A stretch of DNA of 64,000 nt from NCBI GenBank assembly GCA_937958045.1, contig CALFXL010000002.1, forward strand, positions 1 to 64,000, written 5' to 3'. The notes under the pieces are model-generated. The model ran no database searches, was not told where the DNA came from, and was given only the letters and a program-made list of their open reading frames with translations. This stretch comes from an uncultured Opitutaceae bacterium (GTDB taxonomy: Bacteria; Verrucomicrobiota; Verrucomicrobiia; Opitutales; Opitutaceae). The position numbers were made by a program, and so were the translations under genes. Shown here piece by piece: positions 18,021-28,200 of this stretch (positions are counted from its first letter, which is position 1; the number at the start of each line of letters is the position of its first letter).

Positions 18021-21000
18021 CGGAGGGGGCGGAGATTGGCGTCGAGGCGGAGGGTATTACCGGCGGCGAGCGTGAACTCGGCGGTGTGTTTGCCGGTGCG
18101 AATGCGCAGCGGATTGCCGAGCGTCGAGCGAATTTCTGCGGAGTGAAGTTTGCCGTCCTTCCACGCGAAGCTCAGCTCGAAACCGCCACGGGCGCGCAGG
18201 CCGGAGACGGAACCATCTTTCCATGCGGACGGCAGCGCGGGGAGGAGATGAATCTCGCCGAGATGGCTTTGGAGAAGCATCTCGCACACGCCGGCGGTGG
18301 CGGCGAAGTTGCCGTCGATCTGGAACGGCGGATGCGCGTCGAAGAGATTCGGATAAGTGCCGCCCGGACTCTTGTTGCCTTCGGTGAACGCGGGCACGTA
18401 GCGGAGCTGTTGGAAAATCATCGTGCGCGCGTGATCGCCGTCGAGGAAGCGCGCCCAGAAAGCGATTTTCCAACCGAGCGACCAGCCGGTGCCGTCATCG
18501 CCGCGGAAGCGCAGCGATTGTTGCGCGGCTTTGAAGAGCTCAGGCGTGCGCGGCGTGATTTCGCGGCCGGGGAAAACGCCCCACAGATGCGAGACGTGGC
18601 GGTGATTGTTTTTCGGATCGTCTTTGTCTTCGAGCCATTCCTGCAGCTGGCCGTGTTTGCCGATTTGATTGGGCGCGATCTGCGCGTGCATCGATGTAAG
18701 CTGCGCGGCGAAGTCGGCGTCGACGCCGAGAACTTTCGCGGCGGCGGCGGTGTTGGCGAAAAGTTCGCGGATGATCTGGTGATCCATGGTCGGGCCCATG
18801 ACGAGGCCGCCGTGTTCGGGTGAGTTGGACGGACCGCTGATGAGCCAGCCGGTTTTTTCGTCCTTCACGAGATAATCGACGAAGAACAACGCCGCTTCCT
18901 TGAGGATCGGGTAAGCGCGTTTCGCGAGGAACTCTTTGTCTCCAGAATATTGATACCGCTCCCAAAGATGTTGCGTGAGCCACGCGCCGCCGGTGGGCCA
19001 GATGCCGTGATTGGAGGCATTGATGGGGGCGGTGCCGCGCCAGAGGTCGGTGTTGTGGTGAAGCACCCAGCCGCGAGCGCCATAGTGCGCGCGGGCCGTT
19101 TCGCGTCCGCTGATCACGAGATCGTCGAGCATGTCGAACAACGGCTCGTGGCACTCGGACAAGTTCGCGACCTCCGCGAGCCAGTAGTTCATCTCGGTGT
19201 TGATGTTCACCGTGTATTTTGAACCCCAGGGCGGCGACGTGAGGTCGTTCCAGATGCCCTGAAGATTCGCAGGCTGATCGCCGGGACGAGAGCTGGCGAT
19301 CAGGAGGTAACGACCAAACTGGAACGCGAGGGTGACGAGTTGCGGATCGTTGGATTTGTCGGCGGCCTTGATGCGCTCCTCGGTCGGAAGCGAAGCGGCG
19401 GCGGAGGTGCCGAGATCGAGCGAAACGCGGCGGAAAAGTGCGCGGTGATCGGCTTGATGCGCGGCGAGGAGATCGGCGTAGGATTTTTTCGACGCAGCTT
19501 CCATCGCCGCGATGGCGGGAGATTCGGAGTCGCCGGAAATGTCGCGGAAGTTTTTGAAACTCGTCGCGGCGGTCACGAAGACCGTGGCGGAGTCGGCGCC
19601 TTCGACGTAGATGCCGGCGGTGGTGGCGTTGACCTTGCCGCCATTGGCGAGAACGCGCACGACGGCGGTGAAGCGCGTGCCGTCGTTTTTCACCTGGCCG
19701 GAGAGAAGCAGTGTATTCGAATCCAGGATACGTCCGTGCGTGCCGGCGTGCGGGCTCGGAAGACGGACGGCGAAAGAAACCTGACCCGGTTTATCGGCGG
19801 CAACGTTTTGAACGATGACCTGATCCGGGTGGCTGACGAAAGCGGCGCGCGTGAAACGTACGGAATCGACCTCGTAGCGTACCGTTGAGAGCGCGCCGTC
19901 GAGATCGAGCTCGCGATGATAGTTCGCCGCCGCGGCGTGGCTGGCGGGGAAGTGGAGGAGAAGATCGCCGAGCGGCTGATAGTTTTCCTGGCGAAGCGGT
20001 ACGCTCATGAATTCGCGCGTCGCGAGATCTTCGGCTTCCTTTTGTTTTCCTTCGGCGAGCAGGCGGCGGAGTTCGGGGAGATAGTTGGCGGCGCCTTCGT
20101 GATGATATTGGTGAGGTTTGCCGGACCAGAGCGTGTCTTCATTGAGTTGAAGACGTTCTTCCGTGAGTCCGCCGAAAACCATCGCGCCGAGACGACCGTT
20201 GCCGATGGGAAGCGCTTCGTTCCAGTGGGACGCGGGTTGTGTGTACCAAAGCGTGAGCGGCGAAGACGGTTTGGTGGAAGCAGTCGAAGCGTTGGCGGCC
20301 GGCGGATGTTTTCGCGTTTCGGTGACGCCGAGTTTCTCCCGCACCCAGGCGATCATTTTGGGGAAGTGATCGGGATCGTAGGTCGCCCAGTCGACGAGGC
20401 GGTGTTGAGCGCCGGGCAGGATGATGACATCGCACGGGACGTTGTTGGCGCGGAGGCGTGCTTGGAAGTTGAGCGATTGTTGAAGCGGAACGGTGCGGTC
20501 GCGATCGCCATGAAGAATGAGAAAAGGCGGATGGCCGGCCTTGGGCTCGATGTGGTTGATCGGCGCGGTGTCGCGGAGGATTTGGAGCGCCTCGGGCGTG
20601 ATCTCGGCGGGGATGTTGTGGAGATTTTTCAGGGACGCGCTGATGCCGCCGCGCGTGGGGAGTTCTTGTTCGAAATCGGTGACGGGCGCGTAGCCGACGG
20701 CGGCTTGCACGCGTGTGCCGGGCTCGGGCTTGATCGCGGCGAGGAATGCGAGATGTCCGCCGGCGGAATGCCCGAAGAGCACGATGCGCTCGGGATCGCC
20801 TTTGAACTGGGCGGCGTTGGCCTTTACCCAGCGGATGGCTGTATTCACATCTTCAATACACGCGGGCCAGCGGTGCTGCGGCGCGAGACGGTAATTGATC
20901 GAGAACCACGTGAATCCTGCTTCGGAGAGCGGGGCGAACCACGAAGAGATGTCGGCGCCGTTCGTGTGTTTCGGGGTGCCTTTGTCACCGGAACCCCAGC

Positions 21001-21172
21001 CGCCGCCATGAATGAGGATCGCGATCGGGTGCTTGCCGTCGGTGGGCGGTGTGTACGCGTCGAGCAGCAGTTTTTCCCCGCCCGCTTCGCCGTATTGGAT
21101 GTCTGTTTTTAACTCCGCGAAGGCGGAACACAGCGTGAACAGGACGGCGAGGAGAGTGGCGAGTGGTTTCAT
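18017..21172 (-). CDS. fusion of an alpha/beta-hydrolase esterase with a GH95 alpha-L-fucosidase/galactosidase
   Basis: 1,051 residues from ATG 21172 (ATG 21190 possible), with signal peptide [16 protein letters not shown]. Residues about 25-275 are a BD-FAE/xylan-esterase-type hydrolase: oxyanion [11 protein letters not shown], nucleophile FGHSAGGH, acid HGDRDRTVP and GAQHRLVD histidine. After a Ala/Ser/Pro-rich linker, residues about 298-1051 are a complete GH95: [32 protein letters not shown] (the two catalytic-site Asn), [15 protein letters not shown] (acid Glu) and GPTMDHQI (Asp). GH95 enzymes are inverting alpha-L-fucosidases or alpha-L-galactosidases. The fusion would couple deacylation with removal of a terminal deoxyhexose from pectin or hemicellulose side chains. 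First gene of the ATGA-coupled trio. Confidence 0.93.
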   Translation of the reverse strand: MKPLATLLAVLFTLCSAFAELKTDIQYGEAGGEKLLLDAYTPPTDGKHPIAILIHGGGWGSGDKGTPKHTNGADISSWFAPLSEAGFTWFSINYRLAPQHRWPACIEDVNTAIRWVKANAAQFKGDPERIVLFGHSAGGHLAFLAAIKPEPGTRVQAAVGYAPVTDFEQELPTRGGISASLKNLHNIPAEITPEALQILRDTAPINHIEPKAGHPPFLILHGDRDRTVPLQQSLNFQARLRANNVPCDVIILPGAQHRLVDWATYDPDHFPKMIAWVREKLGVTETRKHPPAANASTASTKPSSPLTLWYTQPASHWNEALPIGNGRLGAMVFGGLTEERLQLNEDTLWSGKPHQYHHEGAANYLPELRRLLAEGKQKEAEDLATREFMSVPLRQENYQPLGDLLLHFPASHAAAANYHRELDLDGALSTVRYEVDSVRFTRAAFVSHPDQVIVQNVAADKPGQVSFAVRLPSPHAGTHGRILDSNTLLLSGQVKNDGTRFTAVVRVLANGGKVNATTAGIYVEGADSATVFVTAATSFKNFRDISGDSESPAIAAMEAASKKSYADLLAAHQADHRALFRRVSLDLGTSAAASLPTEERIKAADKSNDPQLVTLAFQFGRYLLIASSRPGDQPANLQGIWNDLTSPPWGSKYTVNINTEMNYWLAEVANLSECHEPLFDMLDDLVISGRETARAHYGARGWVLHHNTDLWRGTAPINASNHGIWPTGGAWLTQHLWERYQYSGDKEFLAKRAYPILKEAALFFVDYLVKDEKTGWLISGPSNSPEHGGLVMGPTMDHQIIRELFANTAAAAKVLGVDADFAAQLTSMHAQIAPNQIGKHGQLQEWLEDKDDPKNNHRHVSHLWGVFPGREITPRTPELFKAAQQSLRFRGDDGTGWSLGWKIAFWARFLDGDHARTMIFQQLRYVPAFTEGNKSPGGTYPNLFDAHPPFQIDGNFAATAGVCEMLLQSHLGEIHLLPALPSAWKDGSVSGLRARGGFELSFAWKDGKLHSAEIRSTLGNPLRIRTGKHTAEFTLAAGNTLRLDANLRPLR

Positions 21173-21270
21173 GGTGACGTGGGTTAACATAACAGGAGGA
21201 AGACAGGCTTCCTCCGAGGATTTAGCGCAGTACGCGGCGCGTCCAGCATAGGGCTGCGCGCCGGAGGTTT

Positions 21271-22635
21271 TTATTTCGGTTCGATGCGAGGAACGAGGAT
21301 CTGGATGGCGAGCAGCGAGATCAGGTACATGCCCGAGATGTACGCAAAAACGGGCACGTAGCTGCCGGTGCTCTTGAGGATTTCGCCGGTAATGCCGTTG
21401 ACGAAACCGCCGGCGAGATAAGAGACGAAACCGCCGAGACCGACGACGGAGCTGATGGTTTCCTTCGGCATGGTGTCGCCCACCACGCTGAAAAGATTGG
21501 CGGACCAACCTTGGTGCGCGGAGCCGGCGATGCCGACGATCAACACCGCGAGCCACACACTGCCGACAAACGGCGCAAGGAAAACCGGCACCACGCTCAA
21601 GGCACAGACGAGCAGCGAGACTTTGCGAGCGGCATTCACGCTCCAGCCGCGTTCGAGGAGTTTACCGGCGAGCCAGCCGCCGACGACGCCACCGGCGATC
21701 GCGATGGCGAAAAACACCGCGGACCAATTGCCGGTTTCTTGAAGTGTGAGACCAAAGCGCTTGCCCAGGAAGTCGGGCATGAAGGACTGATAAACGCCCC
21801 ACGCGGGCCCCGCCAAAATGCCTGCGATGATATATGCCCACACCGCGCGATAGCGAAGCAGCGAGATCCACGGCACGCGCGGCGGATTGACTTCGACGGG
21901 AGGCTGGCCGCGGCGGATGTAATCGAGTTCGGCGGGCGCGAGACGTTTTTGTTTTTCCGGGCGTTCGTAGAAAATCCACCACGCGACGATCCAGAGGAAG
22001 CCGGTCGCGCCGGTGATGTAGAACGTCATTTCCCAACCGACCTTCGAGAACAACCACGGGATCGCGACGAGGCACAGGATCGCGCCGAAATTACTGCCCG
22101 CGTTAAAGAGACCGGTCGCGAGCGCGCGCTCCTTGATGGGGAACCACTCGGCCACGGCTTTGATCGAGCCGGGGAAAACACCGCCTTGCGTGATGCCGAG
22201 CGCGACGCGCGAGAGCATGAAGCCCGCGGCGGTCATCGGCATCGTCACCGTGAGCACCATGAAACTGCCGTTGACCCACGAGAGCCACGGGTAGCTGAAA
22301 CTCGCCCCGATATCGAAGTACGCGCACAACCCGTGCGCGAGCGACGCGAAACTCCACAGGAACACAATGAGCGGCATCGCGCGTTTCACGCCAAAGCGAT
22401 CCATGAAGCGACCGCCGAAAAGATATCCAAACGCGTAGGCGAAGGAGAACGCCGCGGTGATCCAGCCGTAATGAGAGTCGTCCCAGCCGAGTTCATCGCT
22501 GAGCGGTTGTTTCAAGATGCTCAGCAACTGACGATCGAGATAACCGATGGTGATGGCGAAAAAGAGCAGCAGGCAGATCACCCAGCGGTAGTTGTGTTTT
22601 TTGGGGCGGGGGAGACTGTAGTCAGTGCTGGCCAT
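21271..22635 (-). CDS. MFS transporter of the anion:cation symporter family, ExuT-like
   Basis: 454 residues from ATG 22635 ([18 protein letters not shown]). Twelve helices are visible; the first is [20 protein letters not shown], typical of the ACS family that includes the hexuronate transporter ExuT. Other landmarks are [14 protein letters not shown] (loop 2-3 motif), [20 protein letters not shown] (helix 4) and [20 protein letters not shown]. Placement between a LacI regulator and pectin-degrading enzymes, and the presence of uxaC on the same replicon, point to galacturonate/glucuronate uptake across the inner membrane, but substrate is inferred. It ends 98 bases before the esterase-GH95 start and may be part of the same transcript. 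Confidence 0.9.
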   Translation of the reverse strand: MASTDYSLPRPKKHNYRWVICLLLFFAITIGYLDRQLLSILKQPLSDELGWDDSHYGWITAAFSFAYAFGYLFGGRFMDRFGVKRAMPLIVFLWSFASLAHGLCAYFDIGASFSYPWLSWVNGSFMVLTVTMPMTAAGFMLSRVALGITQGGVFPGSIKAVAEWFPIKERALATGLFNAGSNFGAILCLVAIPWLFSKVGWEMTFYITGATGFLWIVAWWIFYERPEKQKRLAPAELDYIRRGQPPVEVNPPRVPWISLLRYRAVWAYIIAGILAGPAWGVYQSFMPDFLGKRFGLTLQETGNWSAVFFAIAIAGGVVGGWLAGKLLERGWSVNAARKVSLLVCALSVVPVFLAPFVGSVWLAVLIVGIAGSAHQGWSANLFSVVGDTMPKETISSVVGLGGFVSYLAGGFVNGITGEILKSTGSYVPVFAYISGMYLISLLAIQILVPRIEPK

Positions 22636-22848
22636 AGAAGGGTGGGGTGGAGATGTGTTGAAAACCGACTGGGACAACAGCCGGAGGGAGAGTGTCAGGA
22701 TCGGAGAAAGAGAAACCCGGAAAACGCGTGCGTGTGTCCGCGAAGAACGCGTTTCAGGCGACAAACTTCCGCGGGGGCGGACAAGCCGGCGAGGGTGGAA
22801 GCGGCACGAGAGCGCTCAATCGGGCTGCTGCGCGCATTGTTGACGCGT

Positions 22849-23889
22849 TCACGAGTTGAGCGGGCGCAAGGTGCCGCCTTCGAGCCATTCGCCGGTGAGG
22901 AGCACTTCGTGTTGATCGGCGGGCACGCCGGTGTCGGAGCGGTGCATCAGACCGATCAACATCTCGATGCCGAGCGCGCCGAGTTTCGCGGGGTCGAAGT
23001 GCACGCCGCTGTGATTGAGATCGGGATGGTCGTTGACGAGTGCGACGATGCCGACATCGCGCGGGACTTTTTTCCCGATTTGCGCGAGCCAGTTGATGAC
23101 CGGCGTCGCATGCGTGACGAGCAACGCGTCGGGTTGATGTCGGCGGAACCACGTGTGGAAAGGTTCGGCGTTGTCCACGCCGTCGGTGAACAGAAACGGA
23201 GGCAGGCGGTCCTTTTCCTCCAGGCGCAATTGCTGATGCAGATAGGCGCCGAGCCAGCGCTCGCCGACGCGCGGACTGTCGTTGGCTTCGGAGAAAACAA
23301 AACCGATGCGGCGATAACCGCGCTCGATGCAGCGGATCATCGATTGTTTCGCCGACGCGTAGTGATTCTCCGTCACATGGTGCAGACGCGGTGTATGCAA
23401 CGTGAGTCCGAGCGCGACCGCGGAGAAACGTTCCCACGGCAAATCGATTTGCGAACAACCGGGAGGAAGACGTCCGATGAGAAGACCGTTGATGCCGCGC
23501 GTGACGAGGATGTCGGCGAAACGCGTGGGTGTCATGCCGGGCTCGGCGAGCCAGAAGTGCTCGAGTTTATAACCGAAATCGCGCGCGCGCGCGGTGGCAC
23601 CGGGGAAATAGTCGGGACGATTGTGATGAGGCGGTCGCCAGCCGTAGCGCGTCGGATGGTTCGTCACGTAAGCGAGCACGACATGGCGCTCGGTGCGACG
23701 CGTGCGGCGAGCCTGCATGAGCGCGGCGACAAGCGGGTTGATGCGATAACCCATCTTGGCGGCGATTGCCTGGATCCGCTTGCGCACAGGCTGCGAAATA
23801 CGCGGATGATCGCGAAGGGCTAGCGAGACAGTGGAGCGGTGGACGCCGGCTCGCTTGGCGACGTCCTGCAGGGTAGCTTTGGCGGGCAC
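22849..23889 (-). CDS. LacI-family transcriptional regulator
   Basis: 346 residues if translation starts at GTG 23889 (PAKATLQDVAKRAG, the usual LacI start); a TTG at 23919 would add ten residues. The helix-turn-helix ATLQDVAKRAGVHRSTVSLA is followed by the hinge-region IAAKMGYRINPLVAALM and a periplasmic-binding-protein-like effector domain (HVVLAYVTNHP, INGLLIGRLPPG, DALLVTHATPVINWL, GIVALVNDHPD). It should repress or activate the pectin genes directly downstream on the same strand (the MFS gene begins 213 bases on) in response to a sugar or uronate. Three GCGGAC elements upstream (23905-23945) may be its own operators. Confidence 0.92.
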   Translation of the reverse strand: MPAKATLQDVAKRAGVHRSTVSLALRDHPRISQPVRKRIQAIAAKMGYRINPLVAALMQARRTRRTERHVVLAYVTNHPTRYGWRPPHHNRPDYFPGATARARDFGYKLEHFWLAEPGMTPTRFADILVTRGINGLLIGRLPPGCSQIDLPWERFSAVALGLTLHTPRLHHVTENHYASAKQSMIRCIERGYRRIGFVFSEANDSPRVGERWLGAYLHQQLRLEEKDRLPPFLFTDGVDNAEPFHTWFRRHQPDALLVTHATPVINWLAQIGKKVPRDVGIVALVNDHPDLNHSGVHFDPAKLGALGIEMLIGLMHRSDTGVPADQHEVLLTGEWLEGGTLRPLNS

Positions 23890-23919
23890 GATAAGCGCAT
23901 CTGAGTGCGGACGGACCAA

Positions 23920-24256
23920 AAATGTCGAGCGGACAAAAGCGGACGGTCAACGATGCGCGCGTAACGGAGATTGAGCGCAACGTGCGCGGTTTTTTGTTGG
24001 GTATCACGACGCTCGCCATTGCGCGGCGCAGTGGTCGTTGCCCTGAGGTCCACCTTCATTTCCCCCCGTTGATTCCCGTTGCTTTCTTTTCTCACGCACC
24101 GATCGCGTCCGCCTTTTGCGGAGGCGTGAAGATTGTCGCGATGCCTGGAGACGAAGCGGTTTCTCGCGCGCAAAACGCGACGGAGACAGTGCAGTGGTTT
24201 TCGATTTTATGAGGAGGCGCGGCGCTTGGTTTTGGCGACCAACGTCCGCGGCACTT
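23920..24256. promoter_or_regulatory. intergenic region upstream of the LacI gene
   Basis: No convincing gene in this stretch. Directly before the LacI start are three copies of a GCGGAC core (about 23907, 23930 and 23939), close enough to be a cluster of regulator half-sites. The rest is unremarkable GC-rich sequence; short open frames on both strands lack protein-like composition. At its right end begins the structured repeat described at 24257. Confidence 0.4.
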
Positions 24257-24334
24257 TCCGGTTCGGTTAGGGAAAAGGATCGGAACTCAGGCTGGTTACC
24301 CCATACCGCCCGGCGCGCTGACAACGCGCCGGGC
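24257..24334 (+). repeat. structured intergenic element, copy 1
   Basis: This copy contains a 14-base box GGTTAGGGAAAAGG (24265-24278) and an 11-base box GGCTGGTTACC (24290-24300) that are both identical in a second copy at 36890. TCCGG (24257-24261) pairs with TCGGA (24280-24284) around the first box. A perfect 10-base-pair hairpin (24308-24317 with 24325-24334) with a TGACA-containing loop follows. The hairpin touches the stop codon of mntR, so it may also act as that gene's terminator on the minus strand, although no T-tract is present there. Orientation is therefore not certain. The family is not recognised. Confidence 0.6.
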
Positions 24335-24768
24335 TAAAGCCCTTTCTTGATCTTGGCGACGACGTCGGGGTTCTCGCGCAGATAACGAGTCAGGCCCTCG
24401 ATCGCGCGAAACGTTTCCGGGCTCACGTGATGTTCGAGCCCTTCGACATCGTGCGCGATGATCTCTTCATCGAGGCTGAATTGGCGGAGAAACTCGGTGA
24501 GTAATTCGTGGCGATGCGCGATGTGCCGGGCCACCGCCTCGCCCGCGGTGGTGAGGACCATGCCGCGGTATTTTTCGTATTTCACCAGCCCCTCGGCATC
24601 GAGCCGCTGGATCATGGTGGTGACGCTCGCCTGGGAAATTTTCAGCTCCGCGGCGATGTCGACAACGCGGGCGTAGCCCTTGCGTTGAATCAGCTCCCCG
24701 ATGCGCTCCAGATAGTCCTCGACCGCGGCCGTGGTGCGGGGGAGAGGAGTACGAGATTTTGCGGCCAC
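24334..24768 (-). CDS. mntR: DtxR/MntR-family manganese-dependent regulator
   Basis: 144 residues from GTG 24768. The N-terminal winged helix carries VEDYLERIGELIQRKGY, DIAAELKISQASVTTMIQRL and GLVKYEKYRGMVLT. The dimerisation domain has HRHELLTEFLRQF and DVEGLEHHVS. These provide the Asp, Glu, His, Glu and His ligands of the MntR metal site (VEDYLE, HRH, EGLEHH). The C-terminal SH3-like domain of DtxR/IdeR is absent, as expected for MntR. It normally represses Mn(II) uptake genes when metal is abundant; no such transporter is adjacent. Start codon GTG is the only good choice. Confidence 0.9.
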   Translation of the reverse strand: MAAKSRTPLPRTTAAVEDYLERIGELIQRKGYARVVDIAAELKISQASVTTMIQRLDAEGLVKYEKYRGMVLTTAGEAVARHIAHRHELLTEFLRQFSLDEEIIAHDVEGLEHHVSPETFRAIEGLTRYLRENPDVVAKIKKGL

Positions 24769-24822
24769 GCAGGGAAGGGGCCCGAGCCTGGCAGAAAACG
24801 TGAACGCCGGCTCGGCGATCCG

Positions 24823-25059
24823 TTATTTCTTGGCGGCTTTCTGGGCGCGATAGACGACGCGGAACATCTGGATGGCGAGCCAGAACACGCCGCTGATGCA
24901 GGCGGCGGAGAGGCCGGCCCAGAGCGTGATGAACTTCGGGTCGTTCGATGGCACGTGAATCCGGAACAGCGAGAACATGAGCGCGAAGAAGCCGATCACG
25001 AGGATCGCATCAACGATCAGACTGGCGGGGGTGATGAACTTGGATTCGGACTGAGCCAT
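24823..25059 (-). CDS. small two-helix membrane protein
   Basis: 78 residues from ATG 25059 (MAQSESKFITPASL). Two hydrophobic segments are visible, VDAILVIGFFALMFSLF (about residues 16-33) and LWAGLSAACISGVFWLAIQMF (about 47-67), followed by a basic tail ending AQKAAKK. Function unknown. It is 54 bases upstream of mntR on the same strand and could share its transcript, but the link is only positional. The open frame extends upstream to 25167, but the extra part is not protein-like. Confidence 0.7.
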   Translation of the reverse strand: MAQSESKFITPASLIVDAILVIGFFALMFSLFRIHVPSNDPKFITLWAGLSAACISGVFWLAIQMFRVVYRAQKAAKK

Positions 25060-25299
25060 GGGCGCAAAAAAGGGCGGGAGCGGGTGCTTGTCCATGGCAA
25101 TTTTTGCGAAGCCCGACCGGTCTGTATGACACGCGTTCGAGGGAGGCGTCATCAAAACTGACGACATGACCGCCGCGTGGCGACGCGATATAGTCGGTGC
25201 TCAACCTCGGCTCGCGGCGTCCCCTCGTCGAACCGCTGCGAGCATATCCCAGCTCCAAATCCCACCGTCGGTCTCGCCGGTGGCTCCTGCTTTAATCCC
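25060..25299 (+). promoter_or_regulatory. leader region of the giant pectinase gene
   Basis: 240 bases between divergent genes, so it should hold promoters for both. A 6-base-pair hairpin (CCACCG 25262-25267 with CGGTGG 25278-25283) lies 16 bases before the ATG at 25300, where it could affect translation. No known riboswitch was recognised and no promoter can be placed with confidence. Confidence 0.35.
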
Positions 25300-28200
25300 A
25301 TGACCTCACTACGCCCCCTTGTGAGCGGACGCGTCCGCTATCTCCGTTCAGTCGCCGCACTTTTTGCCTGCGCTTGGGCGATGCTGCTGGCGCCGACGTC
25401 TGTACTGGCGCAACTTGAATGGACTGCCTACACCACCGCGGGCGCTCGCGTAGGTGAAGCCGGTCAGGCGGCAACCTTTGACCCCGCGACTGGCACCTAC
25501 ACGCTGACGATCCCGGCTTCGACGCAGTATACGTTTATCGCGCGGAACATCGTGCCCATCCCGCTCACGCCGCCCGCTTCGGGAGTCTCGTTGCAAACGA
25601 TCAAGTTTACGATGACTGCATCGGGCGGGTTCACCTCGGGGACAGCCAATGGAGGTCGCAACTTCTACATGGGGCTGTTCGACACAAACGGTACTGAACC
25701 CGGAGCCACGGGAAACTTCACCGATGATAAAGGTGTTTGGACCAATGCCCGGCCTAACACGACGGCATCCAGTTTCAGCTCGGAGGGATTTGCGTCCAAC
25801 GGTACGACGACCCCTGTGGGCCTCCTCAATTATGTAGGGACAGGAACCCAGCTCGGTTCTTCACGTGGCCCCGCTGCGGGCGCGGTTGGGACTTTGACCG
25901 ATGGAATGGAGACGAATGTCACGTTCCGCGTGCGGATTAACGCCGCCGGCGAGATCGGACTTGGTTCGGGCACGGCCGTCGATGTCGCGGGCGCCGTGTA
26001 TCAAGACGTTTCCACGGGCGGTACCTTGCTTAACCGCACGTTTGCCTCGAATAACAGCTCTGGGTCCCTAACCGGTGCGCAGACATTCAACTTGTTCGCG
26101 GTGGCTTTGAATAACTCCACGGGAGATCCCGTTACGCTCGTTCTCTCCAATTTCGAAGGTCTCATCGCCCCACCGTACATCGTCAGCCAACCGCCGGCTT
26201 CGCTCACGGCTACGCAGGGTGGTAGCGTGACTATCACCGCGACCGCGGGAGGCGAGCCGTCCTCCTATCAATGGGAGAAAAGCACGGACTCTGGCGCGAC
26301 ATACACCCCCATCGACGCAGCTACCAACCCAAGCGCCGCCACGGCCTCGCTCACGCTGACGGATGTCCAAAACGATGCCGCAGGTTTATATCGGCTGGTT
26401 GTAACGAATGCTGCCGGTTCTTCCACGAGCGAGGCGTCTACGCTCACGGTGTCGGCGGGTGCTGTCGCTCCAACTGTTCTCAGCGATCCGCAAGACGTCA
26501 CCGTCTTGGTGGGCCAGACGGCTTCGTTTTCTGTATCCGCCAATGGCACAGCTCCGCTGACTTATCAGTGGAAAAAGAACGGCGCGGATATTTCCGGGGC
26601 TACCTCCAACCAGCTGACCATTTCATCTGCGCAGCTCGCCGACGCGGGTAGTTACACCGTTGTTATTTCCAACTCGGCGGGATCGATTACCAGCGCGGCA
26701 GCTACACTCACGGTTAACGAAGCACCAGCCATCACGACCCAGCCAGCCGGCGCGACTCTTGCAATTGGCGGATCACATACGCTGACGGTGGTAGCCACAG
26801 GTGCACCGGCGCCGACGTATCAATGGAAGAAAAACGGCGTCGATATTCCGTCGGCTACCGGCGCGAGCTATACAATTTCAAGCGCCACCGGCACTGATGC
26901 AGGAGTTTACACCGTTGTGGTCACCAACGTTGCCGGCAGCGTGACCAGTGCAACCGCGCCTGTTGTGGTCGGCTCGTCGACGATGGCTGCCACGACCTTT
27001 ACGCCGACGTCTGCGGCGTCTGGGCTTAACGTCGACACCCGTCTCACCATCACGTTCAACGAAGCGGTCTCTCCCGGCTTCGCAGGCCGCATCCGTATTC
27101 ACGATGCCTCGAATGAGGCGGTGGTCGATACGATCGACCTTGTGTCGGCGAATGCACGTCGCGACACACTTCGCGCCTCCAATGCTATATCCACGCTTAA
27201 CCTTCCTGTGGAGGTGAAGACCATCGGCGGCCTCGCCACGATCAATTATTATCCGATCACCGTTTCTGGCGCCACTGCGACGATTTATCCGCGCGATGGT
27301 GTGCTCACGTATGGAAAATCTTATTACGTGACGATCGAGCCAGGTGCTTTTGTGAACGCGGCGGGCGAATCTTTCGCCGGTATCGAAGATAAAACCACTT
27401 GGGCGTTCTCGACGCGTGCGACCGCGCCGGAGCTGGACAACTATATCGTTGTCGCTGCCGATGGCTCGGGAGATTTCAACACCGTTCAAGGTGCGCTGGA
27501 TTTTGTTCCTGCTGCCAACACCGTGCCGCGCACGATCTATATTCGCAATGGAACTTATTTTGAGCAGATTGTTTTTCAGCAGAAAAACAATCTTACACTC
27601 GTAGGTGAAAGTGCCGAAGGCGTCGTCATCGACTACCCGACGAATAATAACTTCAATAATGCCTCTGGCACTTATCGTCGCGGTACACTTCTCGCGCAGA
27701 CAGTTTCGGGGCTACGTTTGTTGAACTTAACCGTTCGCAATAGTACGCCACAGGGGGGCACCCAGGCCGAGGCGGTTATTATCAAGGGCAGCGCTACAAC
27801 CGGCCAGAATCTCGCGTCGAAACTGCGCCTTTTCAGCTATCAAGATACGCTCCAGGTCGACGGTCAGTTCTACATGACCGACTCCTATATTGAAGGGGAT
27901 GTCGACTTCCTGTGGGGCAGTGGGCCGAGTTTCTTCTACAATTGCGAATTCAAGGCCCTGCGCCGCACCTCCAATGTTCCGATCTTTGCCCAGATTCGCA
28001 ATGGTGCGGGAAATCACGGTTATGTTTTCCATAACTGCCGCTTCACGGCGGAAGCTGGTGTCACCGGAGCGTTCTTTCATCGCATCGACCCAGGCTCAGG
28101 CCAGTTCCCGTACAGTGAGATGGTGATCTTGGATTCTACCGTCGGTTCCGCGGAGAATAATAATTTTCTCAATACTACCATCGGCGGTTCCGCGTCGAAT

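Noticed and set aside
23890..23919. TTG start of the LacI gene at 23919
   Set aside because: GTG 23889 gives the usual LacI N-terminus (PAKATLQDVAKRAG); the TTG start would place the GCGGAC sites inside the gene.
24004..24324. A 106-codon minus-strand open frame near the LacI gene
   Set aside because: Composition is not protein-like and its 5' end covers the structured repeat and the mntR hairpin.
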